From Desulfomonile tiedjei (GTDB lineage: Bacteria; Desulfobacterota; Desulfomonilia; Desulfomonilales; Desulfomonilaceae), in NCBI GenBank assembly GCA_016212925.1, contig JACRDF010000052.1, positions 1 through 64,000 of the forward strand: DNA of 64,000 bases. The letters run 5' to 3'. Shown here piece after piece: positions 1 to 8,060 of this stretch; the stretch's first letter is position 1; each line of letters opens with the position of its first letter. The notes under the pieces were generated by a model that saw nothing but the letters and a program-made list of their open reading frames with translations, had not been told where the DNA came from and ran no database searches. The translations under genes and the position numbers were made by a program.

Positions 1-141
1 AGCGTGCCGGACCCGTCCAGCAAATGCTTCTGTGACACCTGCCAGTGCGGAAGCGAGCGGTCCTGAAGAGCCCGGTGCGGGAATACCGCACGCCGGGATC
101 TGTGAGGGGGCTGTCGGGAAACCGGCAGTCCTACCTCGATT
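1..141 (+). mobile_element. 3' end of a group II intron (domains V and VI), partial
   Basis: Positions 68-100 fold like group II intron domain V. The lower stem is GAGCCCGG against CCGGGATC (with one G/A mismatch), there is a two-base bulge at 91-92, the upper stem is TGCGG against CCGCA, and the loop is GAATA. The AGC triad at 69-71 is where domain V keeps its catalytic bases. Positions 106-141 form a following hairpin (ctgtcgg, loop gaaa, ccggcag) ending in the cctacctcgat context typical of domain VI and the 3' splice site. The upstream part of the intron, including any reverse transcriptase, lies outside the window. The element points toward the convergent FGGY kinase gene. Assignment is by recalled structure only; the 3' boundary near 137-141 is approximate. 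Confidence 0.6.
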
Positions 142-181
142 CAATCGCCCAAGGGAGATTGCTTTCCCGCGAAACGCCCGG

Positions 182-1729
182 TCAGCTCTTCTCTTCTTGG
201 AAAGGCATGATGCGAGCAAAGAGTGGGTTTACAGCGGTGTACAGATCTCGGTAAAGGCCGTAGAGCCTCTCATAGGTTTCAGCGTTGCCCGGGTCCGGCC
301 TGCGTATTGCTCCAATAGGAATCAGGTTCTCAATGTCGTCAAGGCGAGAGAGGGTTTCCGTGCCCCTCATTGCCCAAAGTGCCGCGCCCAGGCTCGAAGT
401 CTCTCCCCACGCGGGTACGACCAATTCTCTGTTGAGCACGTCGGCCATGGTTTGGAGCCAGAAGGGTGAACGGGTAAACCCGCCCGAGGCCCGTATCTGT
501 CGCAGATCCCCTGCGATCTCCACAAGCACGTCGTATACGCTCCTGAATCGAAAAGATATGCCTTCGATTACCGCGCGTGCCACATGTTCGACGTTGTGAT
601 GCAAGGCAAGGCCGAAAAAAGCGGCCCTCGCGTGCAAGTTCCAGTTCGGGCTGCGTTCACCGGCAAAAAAGGGGAGGCAGATTATTCCGCCGGCTCCTAT
701 CCCAGCCTGACTCGCGAGGGAGGTAAGGTCTTCAAACGATATTTGCATCTCTCGCGGCAGATTTGGGACAGCGCCCCGCAGGAGATCCAGCAGCCATGAA
801 AGAGCGATGCCGCCGTTGTTGATCGCTCCTCCTACCAGCCAGTGCTTAGGGTCAATTGCGTAACACCAGCTTCGAGAGCCTTCGTCCAACACAGGTTGGG
901 GAGAAAAGATCCTGAGGGCCCCGCTCGTCCCGATCATGCACGTAGCCTGCCACGGCAATACCCCACCGGCGCCAAGGCTGGAATTAACCGCATCAGATGA
1001 TCCCAGTACCACAGGTGTGTCTACGGGCAGGCCCATCCGGCTTGCCAGTTCCCGGTTGGAAACACGGAAAACCTCACCGGGGTCCCCAAGGGGTGATAGT
1101 TGGGACGCGGTAATTCCTGCCAGTTCCAGGCAAGGATCGTTCCACTTCAAGTCATGGATGTTCAGGAATCCCGAGCCCGCTGCCAGGCAATGGTCGACAA
1201 CGAACTGCCCCGTCAATTGCTGAAACACGTATTCTTTTGCAGAGATAAATCGGGCGGCCTTCCTGAAAATCTCCTCGTGTTCCTGGCGAAGCCACAGCAC
1301 CTTGTACAAAGGATACATGCCGTGGATCGGGCACCCTGTCTGCCGATACAGGTCTTGGGCCCCGGAAGTGCTACGAATCGCCTCGGCCTGATGAACGGCC
1401 CTGCCTGTTGCCCATGTCATGACGCCGGTTAGGGGGTCGCCGCGGCCGTCCAAAGCCATGAGGCTGTGAAGCGCGCCGCCGATGCTTATCCCGGAGAAGT
1501 TGGCCGGCGGTTCACCGGCTCGTTGGATTGCGGCTCTCACAGAGCCGACCATGCCGTTCAGCACACTGCGAGGATCTTGTTCCTGCCACTTCTCATGCAA
1601 GGTGGAACCGGCATAATCGCTTGACCCAAAACCAAGCACCCGGGCCTTTTCGTTGACTATGACGGTCTTGCAGCTCCCTGTGCCGAGGTCGATGCCTAGG
1701 AACCAGGAACGGGTCTTACGATCTGCCAT
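182..1729 (-). CDS. FGGY-family carbohydrate kinase (xylulokinase/gluconokinase-like)
   Basis: ATP-dependent kinase of the FGGY family (actin-like two-domain fold), about 515 residues, the usual family length. The N-terminal phosphate-binding strand reads GIDLGTGSCKTVIV, and the C-terminal signature region contains GGFTRSPFWLQTMADVLN followed by a GAALWAM segment. I place the start at 1729 (second of two adjacent ATGs), because GGAGAGG lies just upstream. The longer frame would run deep into the upstream dehydrogenase. It overlaps that gene by 14 bp, so the two are translationally coupled. It is the last gene of the minus-strand catabolic locus and probably phosphorylates the sugar or keto-sugar made by its neighbours. 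Family members act on xylulose, gluconate, glycerol, erythritol and others; the substrate cannot be read from sequence. Confidence 0.88.
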   Translation of the reverse strand: MADRKTRSWFLGIDLGTGSCKTVIVNEKARVLGFGSSDYAGSTLHEKWQEQDPRSVLNGMVGSVRAAIQRAGEPPANFSGISIGGALHSLMALDGRGDPLTGVMTWATGRAVHQAEAIRSTSGAQDLYRQTGCPIHGMYPLYKVLWLRQEHEEIFRKAARFISAKEYVFQQLTGQFVVDHCLAAGSGFLNIHDLKWNDPCLELAGITASQLSPLGDPGEVFRVSNRELASRMGLPVDTPVVLGSSDAVNSSLGAGGVLPWQATCMIGTSGALRIFSPQPVLDEGSRSWCYAIDPKHWLVGGAINNGGIALSWLLDLLRGAVPNLPREMQISFEDLTSLASQAGIGAGGIICLPFFAGERSPNWNLHARAAFFGLALHHNVEHVARAVIEGISFRFRSVYDVLVEIAGDLRQIRASGGFTRSPFWLQTMADVLNRELVVPAWGETSSLGAALWAMRGTETLSRLDDIENLIPIGAIRRPDPGNAETYERLYGLYRDLYTAVNPLFARIMPFQEEKS

Positions 1730-2741
1730 CATCCTCTCCGTGGCAGCCTCGTTCCAATACCTGCGGATTGACGATGTGTAACGGCTGTTTGCCTTCAAGT
1801 GCTGCCAGGCAGTTTTTGACGGCTGTCCATCCCATCCGATTCACTGCCTCATCGGTGTGGGCCGCGGTATGAGGAGTGACAATGACTTGCGGAAGCTTTA
1901 AAAGAGGGCTCCCCTTGTCCGGCGGCTCCTGGCTGAAGCAATCCAGGGCCGCACCTCGCAGATGCCCGGTTTCCAGAGAACGCACCAGGGCTCTCTCATC
2001 AATCAGGTCTCCCCGGGCGGTATTGATCAGGAATGCCCCTTTCTTCATACGTTCAAGAAATTTCTCGTCGATCATGCCTCTAGTCGAGTCCGTAGCCGGC
2101 GCGTGAAGGGAAACAAAGTCGGCATTGAGGAGAAGGTCTTCTAGGCTAACGAGTTCAATGCCATACTCCTCAGCGATTTCAGGCCCTATTAGGGGGTCGA
2201 AAGCGAGAACACGGCACTCGAAAGCGTTAAGACGTCGGGAGACTTCACGGCCCACCGAACCGAAACCGATGAGCCCTACCGTCTTCCCTCGGATACCAAT
2301 GCCGCCCAGTACGGGCCATTCCCCGCGTCGGACGGCCTCATTGGCTGCTATGAGATTGCGTGCCAGCGCCAAAATCAAGGCTATGGTAAGTTCGGCAACA
2401 GCGGCTGAATTTGCACCCGGCGTGTTGGTGATCATAATGCCGCGGGTTGTCGCTTCCGCAATATCTATCCCGTCAGTGCCGACCCCATAGCGGGCAATGA
2501 CCTTCAGGCGGTTGGCAACCGCGAGCACCGACGCATCCACCTCGTCCAGACCTGCTATGAAGCCGTCAACATCCCTCACGAGGGGGCGTAGCTCGGGGGC
2601 GGTCAAAGGCCTGCCGAAGGGGTTGTAAATCACCTCCTGTACCGCCGCTTCCAGTGTAGAGTTCAGGGATGGGTCACTCCTTCCGAACGTGGTGGACGTG
2701 CACAGAACCCTGCATTCATTAAGTGGCCTCGAATCTTTCAT
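1716..2741 (-). CDS. D-isomer-specific 2-hydroxyacid dehydrogenase (phosphoglycerate dehydrogenase-like)
   Basis: NAD-dependent 2-hydroxyacid dehydrogenase of 341 residues. The Rossmann motif is GLIGFGSVGREVSRRL at about 155-170. The catalytic Arg sits in NTARGDLID, the Glu in QEPPD and the His in VTPHTAAHTDEA, so the full catalytic set is present. It has the length of the short SerA-like enzymes and no C-terminal ACT domain, which argues against a dedicated serine-biosynthesis enzyme. It is embedded between a zinc alcohol dehydrogenase and an FGGY kinase in a sugar-acid-type locus. Interconversion of a 2-hydroxyacid and its 2-keto acid is the likely role, perhaps together with the LarA-like protein. 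Start at 2741 has a GAGTAGG-like ribosome site. Confidence 0.88.
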   Translation of the reverse strand: MKDSRPLNECRVLCTSTTFGRSDPSLNSTLEAAVQEVIYNPFGRPLTAPELRPLVRDVDGFIAGLDEVDASVLAVANRLKVIARYGVGTDGIDIAEATTRGIMITNTPGANSAAVAELTIALILALARNLIAANEAVRRGEWPVLGGIGIRGKTVGLIGFGSVGREVSRRLNAFECRVLAFDPLIGPEIAEEYGIELVSLEDLLLNADFVSLHAPATDSTRGMIDEKFLERMKKGAFLINTARGDLIDERALVRSLETGHLRGAALDCFSQEPPDKGSPLLKLPQVIVTPHTAAHTDEAVNRMGWTAVKNCLAALEGKQPLHIVNPQVLERGCHGEDDGRS

Positions 2742-2781
2742 CCTACTCTTGTTGTTCCTCCATCCATCTATCGCTCCATAA

Positions 2782-3816
2782 CTAAGGCTCCAAGATCACC
2801 TTGGCAGCCTGAAGGTTTTCCAGAAGATGAAACGCCTCCTCCCACTTTTCAAGGGGCAATCTATGAGTAATAAGCTTTTCCGCGGGGAGCAATCCCTTTG
2901 AGATAAGGCCGATCGTCGTTTCCCACGCGGTCCAACTGCTCGAGAAGCAGAAATCGTAACGCAGGGCTTTGAATATTCCCCTGTCGTAGGGGATTGGGAC
3001 TTCCTGCTTGCCCGAAATCCCTATGGCGCAGATCCTTCCCAGCCTCCTGACCATCTCGAAGGCCTGGAAGATGGCCCGAGAGCCCCCCGAGGTCTCGATA
3101 ATCATGTCCGCGCCCAGACCCTTTGTCATTTCCAACACTTTACCGACAGGGTCCTGCTTATCCACGTTGATCGTAAGATCCACCCCAAGCTCTTTCGCCT
3201 TTTCAAACCTTATCCCTTCATCCGAGTCACGACCGGTGATCAAAATGCTTTTCGCTCCGGCAGCCTTTGCAACTGCCAGAGAGATAAGACCGATGGGACC
3301 GGGGCCGGTAATGACCACTGACTCTCCAGCCCGAAGGCCACATCTTTCAAGAATCGCGGTCACACAGACGGCTATGGGTTCAATCGTTGCGGCCGCGTCA
3401 AACGGTATATTGTCGGGGAGTCGATGGAGCAACTTGGCCGGGCCTGCCACGTATTTCGCGTACGCTCCGTTGATCCCTATTCCGTAGGCCCTTTTTTGTT
3501 CACAGACCTGGGGAAAGCCGCTTTGACAGGTGTAGCAGACCTCGCAAGCGCCGGTCCGTGTCTCGCTCACCACCCTGTCCCCGACCTTCCACCCTTTCAC
3601 GGATTCCCCAACCTTTGCGAGCACGCCGGAGAACTCATGGCCTAGTATAACAGGTGGCCAATATGGGTGGCTGTCATGAAAGATGTGGAGGTCACTCCCG
3701 CACACCGCGACAGCCTTCACCTCGATCAGGACTTCATGAGCCGCGATCTTGGGCTCGGGGACCTCCCGCATTTCGATCAACCCTTTTCCTTTGCCGTATT
3801 TCACCACCGCTTTCAT
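2782..3816 (-). CDS. Zinc-dependent medium-chain alcohol/polyol dehydrogenase
   Basis: Medium-chain dehydrogenase/reductase of 344 residues, related to threonine and L-iditol/sorbitol dehydrogenases. The catalytic zinc site is Cys39 with His60-Glu61 (LGHEF). The structural zinc site is CEVCYTCQSGFPQVC, with the standard CxxCxxCx7C spacing. The cofactor motif is VITGPGPIGLISLAVA. It oxidises a secondary alcohol of a polyol or hydroxy acid with NAD(P). Spacing to the LarA-like gene upstream is 26 bp and to the hydroxyacid dehydrogenase downstream 40 bp, consistent with one transcript. GGAG precedes the start. All zinc ligands appear intact; the exact substrate is open. Confidence 0.9.
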   Translation of the reverse strand: MKAVVKYGKGKGLIEMREVPEPKIAAHEVLIEVKAVAVCGSDLHIFHDSHPYWPPVILGHEFSGVLAKVGESVKGWKVGDRVVSETRTGACEVCYTCQSGFPQVCEQKRAYGIGINGAYAKYVAGPAKLLHRLPDNIPFDAAATIEPIAVCVTAILERCGLRAGESVVITGPGPIGLISLAVAKAAGAKSILITGRDSDEGIRFEKAKELGVDLTINVDKQDPVGKVLEMTKGLGADMIIETSGGSRAIFQAFEMVRRLGRICAIGISGKQEVPIPYDRGIFKALRYDFCFSSSWTAWETTIGLISKGLLPAEKLITHRLPLEKWEEAFHLLENLQAAKVILEP

Positions 3817-3842
3817 CTGCTCTCCTTCAAGAAGGCGGTTCG

Positions 3843-5123
3843 CTATTCATTGCCTGTTTGAACAACGGGGAGTATTTCACTACCTCGCTGCAAAATGGCG
3901 ACTTTTGCGTCGGGGCCGCACAACGATAGGGCCTTTTCAAGCGCACCTTGAGGGTCATTCGCGCAGAAAAATCCCAGCCTCTCACATTCATCTGCGGATA
4001 TCCCCCGAGTGACGAGGATCCCTTGCGCCTTTTCTTTTATTACCCGCCCGACGTGAACCAGATGGGCCGCGACCGTCAGCTTCTTTATCATACCGTTTTG
4101 GACTAACCGGTCGATCTGCTGGAACTCGTGGTAGCCAGTTTCAAGGACTTCGGGGTGGCTGACGGAAACCCCCGAAAGACAAGGACTTACCAGCACTACC
4201 ACGCCTCCCTGCTTCACGGCCAATTCAGACGCATATATGCCTTTGGATGCCACCCAAAGGTCAGAGTCGAACGGGTGCGAATCAGCAATGACAATATCAG
4301 CTTCGCATGGCATTGAGCAGCGGTAGACCTCGTGCGAACGGGCAGCGCCGACTCGATACGCTTGAACCGGATCGCCCGCGACGGCATGAACCAGTTTCCC
4401 GGAACCGTCCTGTATGGCATTGAAGATCCATTTGAGCCCGGTTTTCACCGCGACGCTTTCAATTTCGCTTTTGACCGGGTTCTCTATTTTCCCCAGGATC
4501 TCGCGGCCGGTAAACTGAGCTGAAAGCCAGTGGGTCTTGCCGGTCGTTATCTCTCCGCATATTCCCGGTTGCACAATATTGCCGCCGCCGCTGAACCCGG
4601 ACACCCTATGGGGCACGATCTGGCCGATACCGATGATGAAATCGGCTTCTTCAACCAACCTGTTAACAACAATGGGAGTGCCTTTCTCCGTTTCACCCAA
4701 AGAAGAGAGCTGGGACTTGTCCGAGTAAATATGGTTTAGGACGGGATACTGCTCATAGATGTCCCTGCCGAGCTTCTTTGCCAGCTCTTCCACGGTCATG
4801 GGCCGGTGTGTGCCAAGGGCAATAAGAATGGTCACGCCCTCTTTTTTGATCCCGCCTGCGGCCAATTCCTCCATCAATGGAGGAAGGACCTTCCGGACAG
4901 GTGTGCTGCGAGTATGATCATCAACAACAATGAGGACCTTTCTGCACCTCCGAACTCTTTTTTGCAGCGGGTCCGAGTCGATGGGATGGAGAAAAGCCTC
5001 TTCAATCAGCTCTTCTTCGCTCTTGCCGCCCGCGACTGTGGTAGGAGAAAAGATCCCGAGAAGGTTCCTGTTCTGAACCTCCAAGCTTTTCATGTCAGAA
5101 TAAGGGAAGGTAATCCGCGTCAT
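3843..5123 (-). CDS. LarA-like nickel-dependent hydroxyacid racemase homologue lacking the cofactor lysine
   Basis: Member of the LarA (lactate racemase, DUF2088) family, 426 residues, the normal length. The family motif DDHTRSTPV is present near residue 70. The three active-site histidines of L. plantarum LarA can be aligned: GTHRPM (His108), VPHRVSGFSGG (His174) and GKTHW (His200, the nickel ligand). Ten residues after His174, where LarA has Lys184 in GGRK that tethers the pincer nucleotide, this protein reads GGGN, so Asn replaces Lys. LarA homologues racemise or epimerise 2-hydroxy acids, and the neighbouring hydroxyacid dehydrogenase and aldolase fit that. Start overlaps the aldolase stop by 4 bp. 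No larB, larC or larE is in the window. Confidence 0.88.
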   Translation of the reverse strand: MTRITFPYSDMKSLEVQNRNLLGIFSPTTVAGGKSEEELIEEAFLHPIDSDPLQKRVRRCRKVLIVVDDHTRSTPVRKVLPPLMEELAAGGIKKEGVTILIALGTHRPMTVEELAKKLGRDIYEQYPVLNHIYSDKSQLSSLGETEKGTPIVVNRLVEEADFIIGIGQIVPHRVSGFSGGGNIVQPGICGEITTGKTHWLSAQFTGREILGKIENPVKSEIESVAVKTGLKWIFNAIQDGSGKLVHAVAGDPVQAYRVGAARSHEVYRCSMPCEADIVIADSHPFDSDLWVASKGIYASELAVKQGGVVVLVSPCLSGVSVSHPEVLETGYHEFQQIDRLVQNGMIKKLTVAAHLVHVGRVIKEKAQGILVTRGISADECERLGFFCANDPQGALEKALSLCGPDAKVAILQRGSEILPVVQTGNE

Positions 5124-5770
5124 GATGCCCTTGCCTCCCGGGTTGCCCTCAGAAAAGCGCGAGTTCTTTCAGTGATGATATGAAAAGCCTTCTCTTTGAC
5201 CGCTTTTTTGTCGACGAGGTTCCCGCCCGCGGCGACCACAGCCGCTCCGGCCCGGATGAGGATGCCGGCGTTTTCTAACGTGACTCCGCCGGAAGCCATG
5301 ATAAGAACTTGAGGAAGCGGTTCCTTCACAGCCTTGATATAGTCCGGTCCCTGCAATTGACCGACCGGGAAAACCTTTACCAGGTCGGCTCCTGCGGACC
5401 ACGCTGTGAGAATCTCGGTGGGAGTCATAGCACCTGGAACGACCGCAACGCTGTACCGGTGTGTGAGAGAAATGAGGTCAAAATTGAGCACGGGGCTCAC
5501 GATGAATTGCGCTCCCGCCAGGATGCATGCCCTTGCGGTTTCAGGGTCCAGGACGGTCCCCGCCCCTATGATGAATTCGTCCTTGTATTTCAGGCTCAGC
5601 TCTTTGATCACGTCGATTGCGCCAGGCACAGTCATCGTTATTTCAAGGAAGCTCGCACCGCCATCCTTGATTGCAGCAGCCACGTCAAACGCCTCCGAGG
5701 CAGAGGCTGTTCTGATCAGCGGAACTACGCCGTCCGCTGTCATCCGGTCGAGGATCTCTCGCTTGTCCAT
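5120..5770 (-). CDS. KDPG/KHG-family aldolase (2-keto-3-deoxy-sugar-acid phosphate aldolase)
   Basis: Class I aldolase of the KDPG/KHG family, 216 residues (family about 205-220). The Schiff-base lysine is Lys132 in ADLVKVFPVGQL. The catalytic Glu is Glu43 in FLEITMTVPGA, and Arg20 in VPLIR binds the substrate carboxylate or phosphate. The glycine-rich phosphate loop MASGGV follows. It cleaves a 2-keto-3-deoxy aldonic acid (usually 6-phosphorylated) to pyruvate and an aldehyde, in the cytoplasm. Together with the FGGY kinase it gives a plausible end to the pathway encoded here. A strong AGGAG lies before the start at 5770. It is 27 bp downstream of the IolB-like gene and overlaps the LarA-like gene by 4 bp. 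Confidence 0.92.
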   Translation of the reverse strand: MDKREILDRMTADGVVPLIRTASASEAFDVAAAIKDGGASFLEITMTVPGAIDVIKELSLKYKDEFIIGAGTVLDPETARACILAGAQFIVSPVLNFDLISLTHRYSVAVVPGAMTPTEILTAWSAGADLVKVFPVGQLQGPDYIKAVKEPLPQVLIMASGGVTLENAGILIRAGAAVVAAGGNLVDKKAVKEKAFHIITERTRAFLRATREARAS

Positions 5771-5797
5771 GTTAACTCCTATGTCTCTCCGCCGACC

Positions 5798-6814
5798 TCA
5801 ACCTATGTCAAACCCCTTTTCTTTCAACATCAGGGTCAAGAGGCCCGTCTGCTCCTGCGTTAAGGCATGTTTCGCAGCCAGACTCTCAAGTTCGGCGGCA
5901 GAGATGATTCGCTGTGTCGGCTCTGCTGCGAGTTGCTTGAAGATCTCTTCAAAGGTCTTCAGGTGGGCAAATTCCGGGACATCTTTCATTGCCAGTTCGC
6001 CACCTCTGCCCGCAAGTCCCCACAGGTAGAGAAGTTCCGAGACAGGCGAGGCGACCACAGGGTGGCACCCTCCCGGAATGGCAAAAGCGCTTTTGTCTCC
6101 TATGACATAGGCTTTGTTCAGGCCCTTTCCGTCCATGAGCAACTGAACCCCGTACGCCGCGAATTGATCGTTCATCCCCTGGTTCCAACCGAAGCGGTGG
6201 TAGTAGACCTCCTCGTGATCCGATTCCCCGAATGCCGGCTGATCCCTGTCGTGCCTGTGAATGGGGGTGCCGGACCAGAAGCCCGGCGGGTTGTAGGTCT
6301 CGCCGACGATGAGGTTGGAACTCGCGTTATTTGGGGAAATCAAGCTTATTACGTCTCTCCGCCAGATCCACTCACCCCGGGAGACCACCGTGACTTCTTC
6401 AGGAGACAAATAAAGCGCAGGTAGTTCGCGAAGGGCAGGGGCTTCAAAAAACGCCATTTCTCCTTTGCCCCGAATCCCTAATCTGGTGTTACAGGGGATG
6501 TAGAGCGCGGATGCATTGGATTTCCCCGGCCTTGCAGCAAAAGGGCCGCCTGACCGTGCTCCACCGAACCTCTTCCCATTGATCTCTACCTCAAATTCAC
6601 CTTCCTGGGGTACAAGGACCATTTCTTTTTCAAGGGTTTCTGTTGTCACTAACTCCGGACCCAGCCGATACACGCCGAACCCTAAGACTTCGAGAGGGAC
6701 CCCCTCCTGCCGCGGATCGAATATAAGTCCGCTTGCATGTCCGTCGTACCAAACATGGGGGTTAACCTCGTTTCGTTCAATCTTGCCAGCATACTTGTTC
6801 AACGTGCTTTCCAT
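5798..6814 (-). CDS. IolB-like 5-deoxy-glucuronate isomerase family protein
   Basis: Cupin-type sugar isomerase resembling IolB/KduI, 338 residues. IolB-like features are the segment NPPGFWSGTPIHRHDRDQ, with candidate metal His residues, then HEEVYYHRF, and later the cupin strand AIPGGCHPVVASP. IolB converts 5-deoxy-glucuronate to 5-dehydro-2-deoxy-gluconate in inositol catabolism. This protein is longer than typical IolB (about 270) by a C-terminal helical tail of roughly 60 residues that I do not recognise. No iolC, iolD, iolE or iolG-type set surrounds it, so isomerisation of another uronate-like sugar is as likely as the inositol pathway. The start at 6814 is preceded by GGGGGTG; 33 bp separate it from the oxidoreductase upstream. 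Confidence 0.75.
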   Translation of the reverse strand: MESTLNKYAGKIERNEVNPHVWYDGHASGLIFDPRQEGVPLEVLGFGVYRLGPELVTTETLEKEMVLVPQEGEFEVEINGKRFGGARSGGPFAARPGKSNASALYIPCNTRLGIRGKGEMAFFEAPALRELPALYLSPEEVTVVSRGEWIWRRDVISLISPNNASSNLIVGETYNPPGFWSGTPIHRHDRDQPAFGESDHEEVYYHRFGWNQGMNDQFAAYGVQLLMDGKGLNKAYVIGDKSAFAIPGGCHPVVASPVSELLYLWGLAGRGGELAMKDVPEFAHLKTFEEIFKQLAAEPTQRIISAAELESLAAKHALTQEQTGLLTLMLKEKGFDIG

Positions 6815-6847
6815 GACACCCCCGGATGTCCACTTTGCGAATGCGTT

Positions 6848-8029
6848 CTAGGTCCCGATTTCTATGCGCCTTCCTTCTTCCGCCGATACGTATGCAGCGT
6901 AAATCACTTCTACCGTGTCCGTTGCCAGATCCAGGCCCGAAGCCGGTACTCTATCGAGTCGGACGTCATCAATGAAATCGTCCATCTCCTGGGCGTAGCC
7001 CCGCATCCAGTTGTCGTCGGGGTTGGGGAAGTTCCAGCCGGCTTTTGTCTCGAGCCGCTCGGCGATGAACTCATCCTCGAAGACCTGAGCATCTGGCGCA
7101 TAAATTTCTATCGCATTATTCGGATTGATGTTCACATGGACCACCGAGTTGGAGAGATACACGTTTATGGTGTTTCTAACGCCCCCTAAGACGCCGTCAG
7201 ACGAGAACACGGTGGCATTTGATCCGTCTTCGAACGCTATTACCATGACGCCCCAGTCCTCCACGTCTTCCCAGTTCGAGACAACATATTTCTTCGTCTC
7301 CTGCTGAAACGCCTCAATCTTGGAATGAAATCCCACCTCTGCGGTAACCGATTTGGCACGGATCGGCCTGCCGCTCTTCAGCAAGCCTTCGTAATGCTTC
7401 AGGTGCAATACCGCGCCGACAGGATGTGCGCCGAGCCGCATGAGAGAGCCGCCACCCGAGGTTTTCCATTGTCTCGAATATGGCGCTTGCGATCCCGAGT
7501 GGCTGAGTTCGGACCGCATGTCGAGGATTGTCCCTTGGCTTGCCCGCATAAGGTTCTTGAGCTTGACGAAGGGAGGAGCGTAGACCCAGTTTTCAGCGTA
7601 CATGAATTTCACCCTGTTGCGTTCCACTTCTTCCGCTACCCGACGGCATCCTTCCATCGTCTCACGCAACATCAAGGACTTGCTCACGGTGAAACCAATC
7701 TGTTCTTCCGATTGGTCTTTTCCGAAATATCCTGTGAGGGGTTTCTCGCATATGATGTGCTTTCCCGCCCGCGCTGCCTCGGTGCAGAACTCCTCGTGCA
7801 GGTCCGTCGGGATACAGAGGTCCACGACATCGATGTCGTCACGCTCCAGGAGTCGCTTATAATCGTCGTAATGGTCCGGGATCCCATAAGCCGCCGCAAA
7901 GTCACGATCCGGATTCCTTGAGGCATAGGCAACCACGTCGGCCTTGAGCCCCCGCAATCCGGCTATGCTGTCCAGATGAAGGCGCGCGGCAAACCCTTTT
8001 CCGACCAGTCCGATTCTTACTTTATCCAT
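6848..8029 (-). CDS. Gfo/Idh/MocA-family NAD(P)-dependent oxidoreductase
   Basis: Two-domain oxidoreductase of about 393 residues. The N-terminal Rossmann motif reads RIGLVGKGFAARLHLDSI, and the family's EKP motif is in CEKPLTGYFG at about residue 100. Members oxidise or reduce sugars, inositols or their derivatives; myo-inositol dehydrogenase belongs here. I chose the start at 8029 (MDKVRIG) because AAAGGAG lies about ten bases upstream and a longer frame would overlap the preceding gene. It lies between the M24-like gene (31 bp upstream) and the IolB-like isomerase (33 bp downstream), supporting a shared substrate. The substrate is not predictable from sequence alone. Confidence 0.88.
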   Translation of the reverse strand: MDKVRIGLVGKGFAARLHLDSIAGLRGLKADVVAYASRNPDRDFAAAYGIPDHYDDYKRLLERDDIDVVDLCIPTDLHEEFCTEAARAGKHIICEKPLTGYFGKDQSEEQIGFTVSKSLMLRETMEGCRRVAEEVERNRVKFMYAENWVYAPPFVKLKNLMRASQGTILDMRSELSHSGSQAPYSRQWKTSGGGSLMRLGAHPVGAVLHLKHYEGLLKSGRPIRAKSVTAEVGFHSKIEAFQQETKKYVVSNWEDVEDWGVMVIAFEDGSNATVFSSDGVLGGVRNTINVYLSNSVVHVNINPNNAIEIYAPDAQVFEDEFIAERLETKAGWNFPNPDDNWMRGYAQEMDDFIDDVRLDRVPASGLDLATDTVEVIYAAYVSAEEGRRIEIGT

Positions 8030-8060
8030 ACGCGGCCAACTCCTTTCTCCGCCTCTAAAC

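Noticed and set aside
32-469. Plus-strand open frames over the intron tail and the end of the FGGY kinase gene
   Set aside because: They are frames antisense to a well-supported kinase or run through structured intron RNA, and no product family is recognisable.
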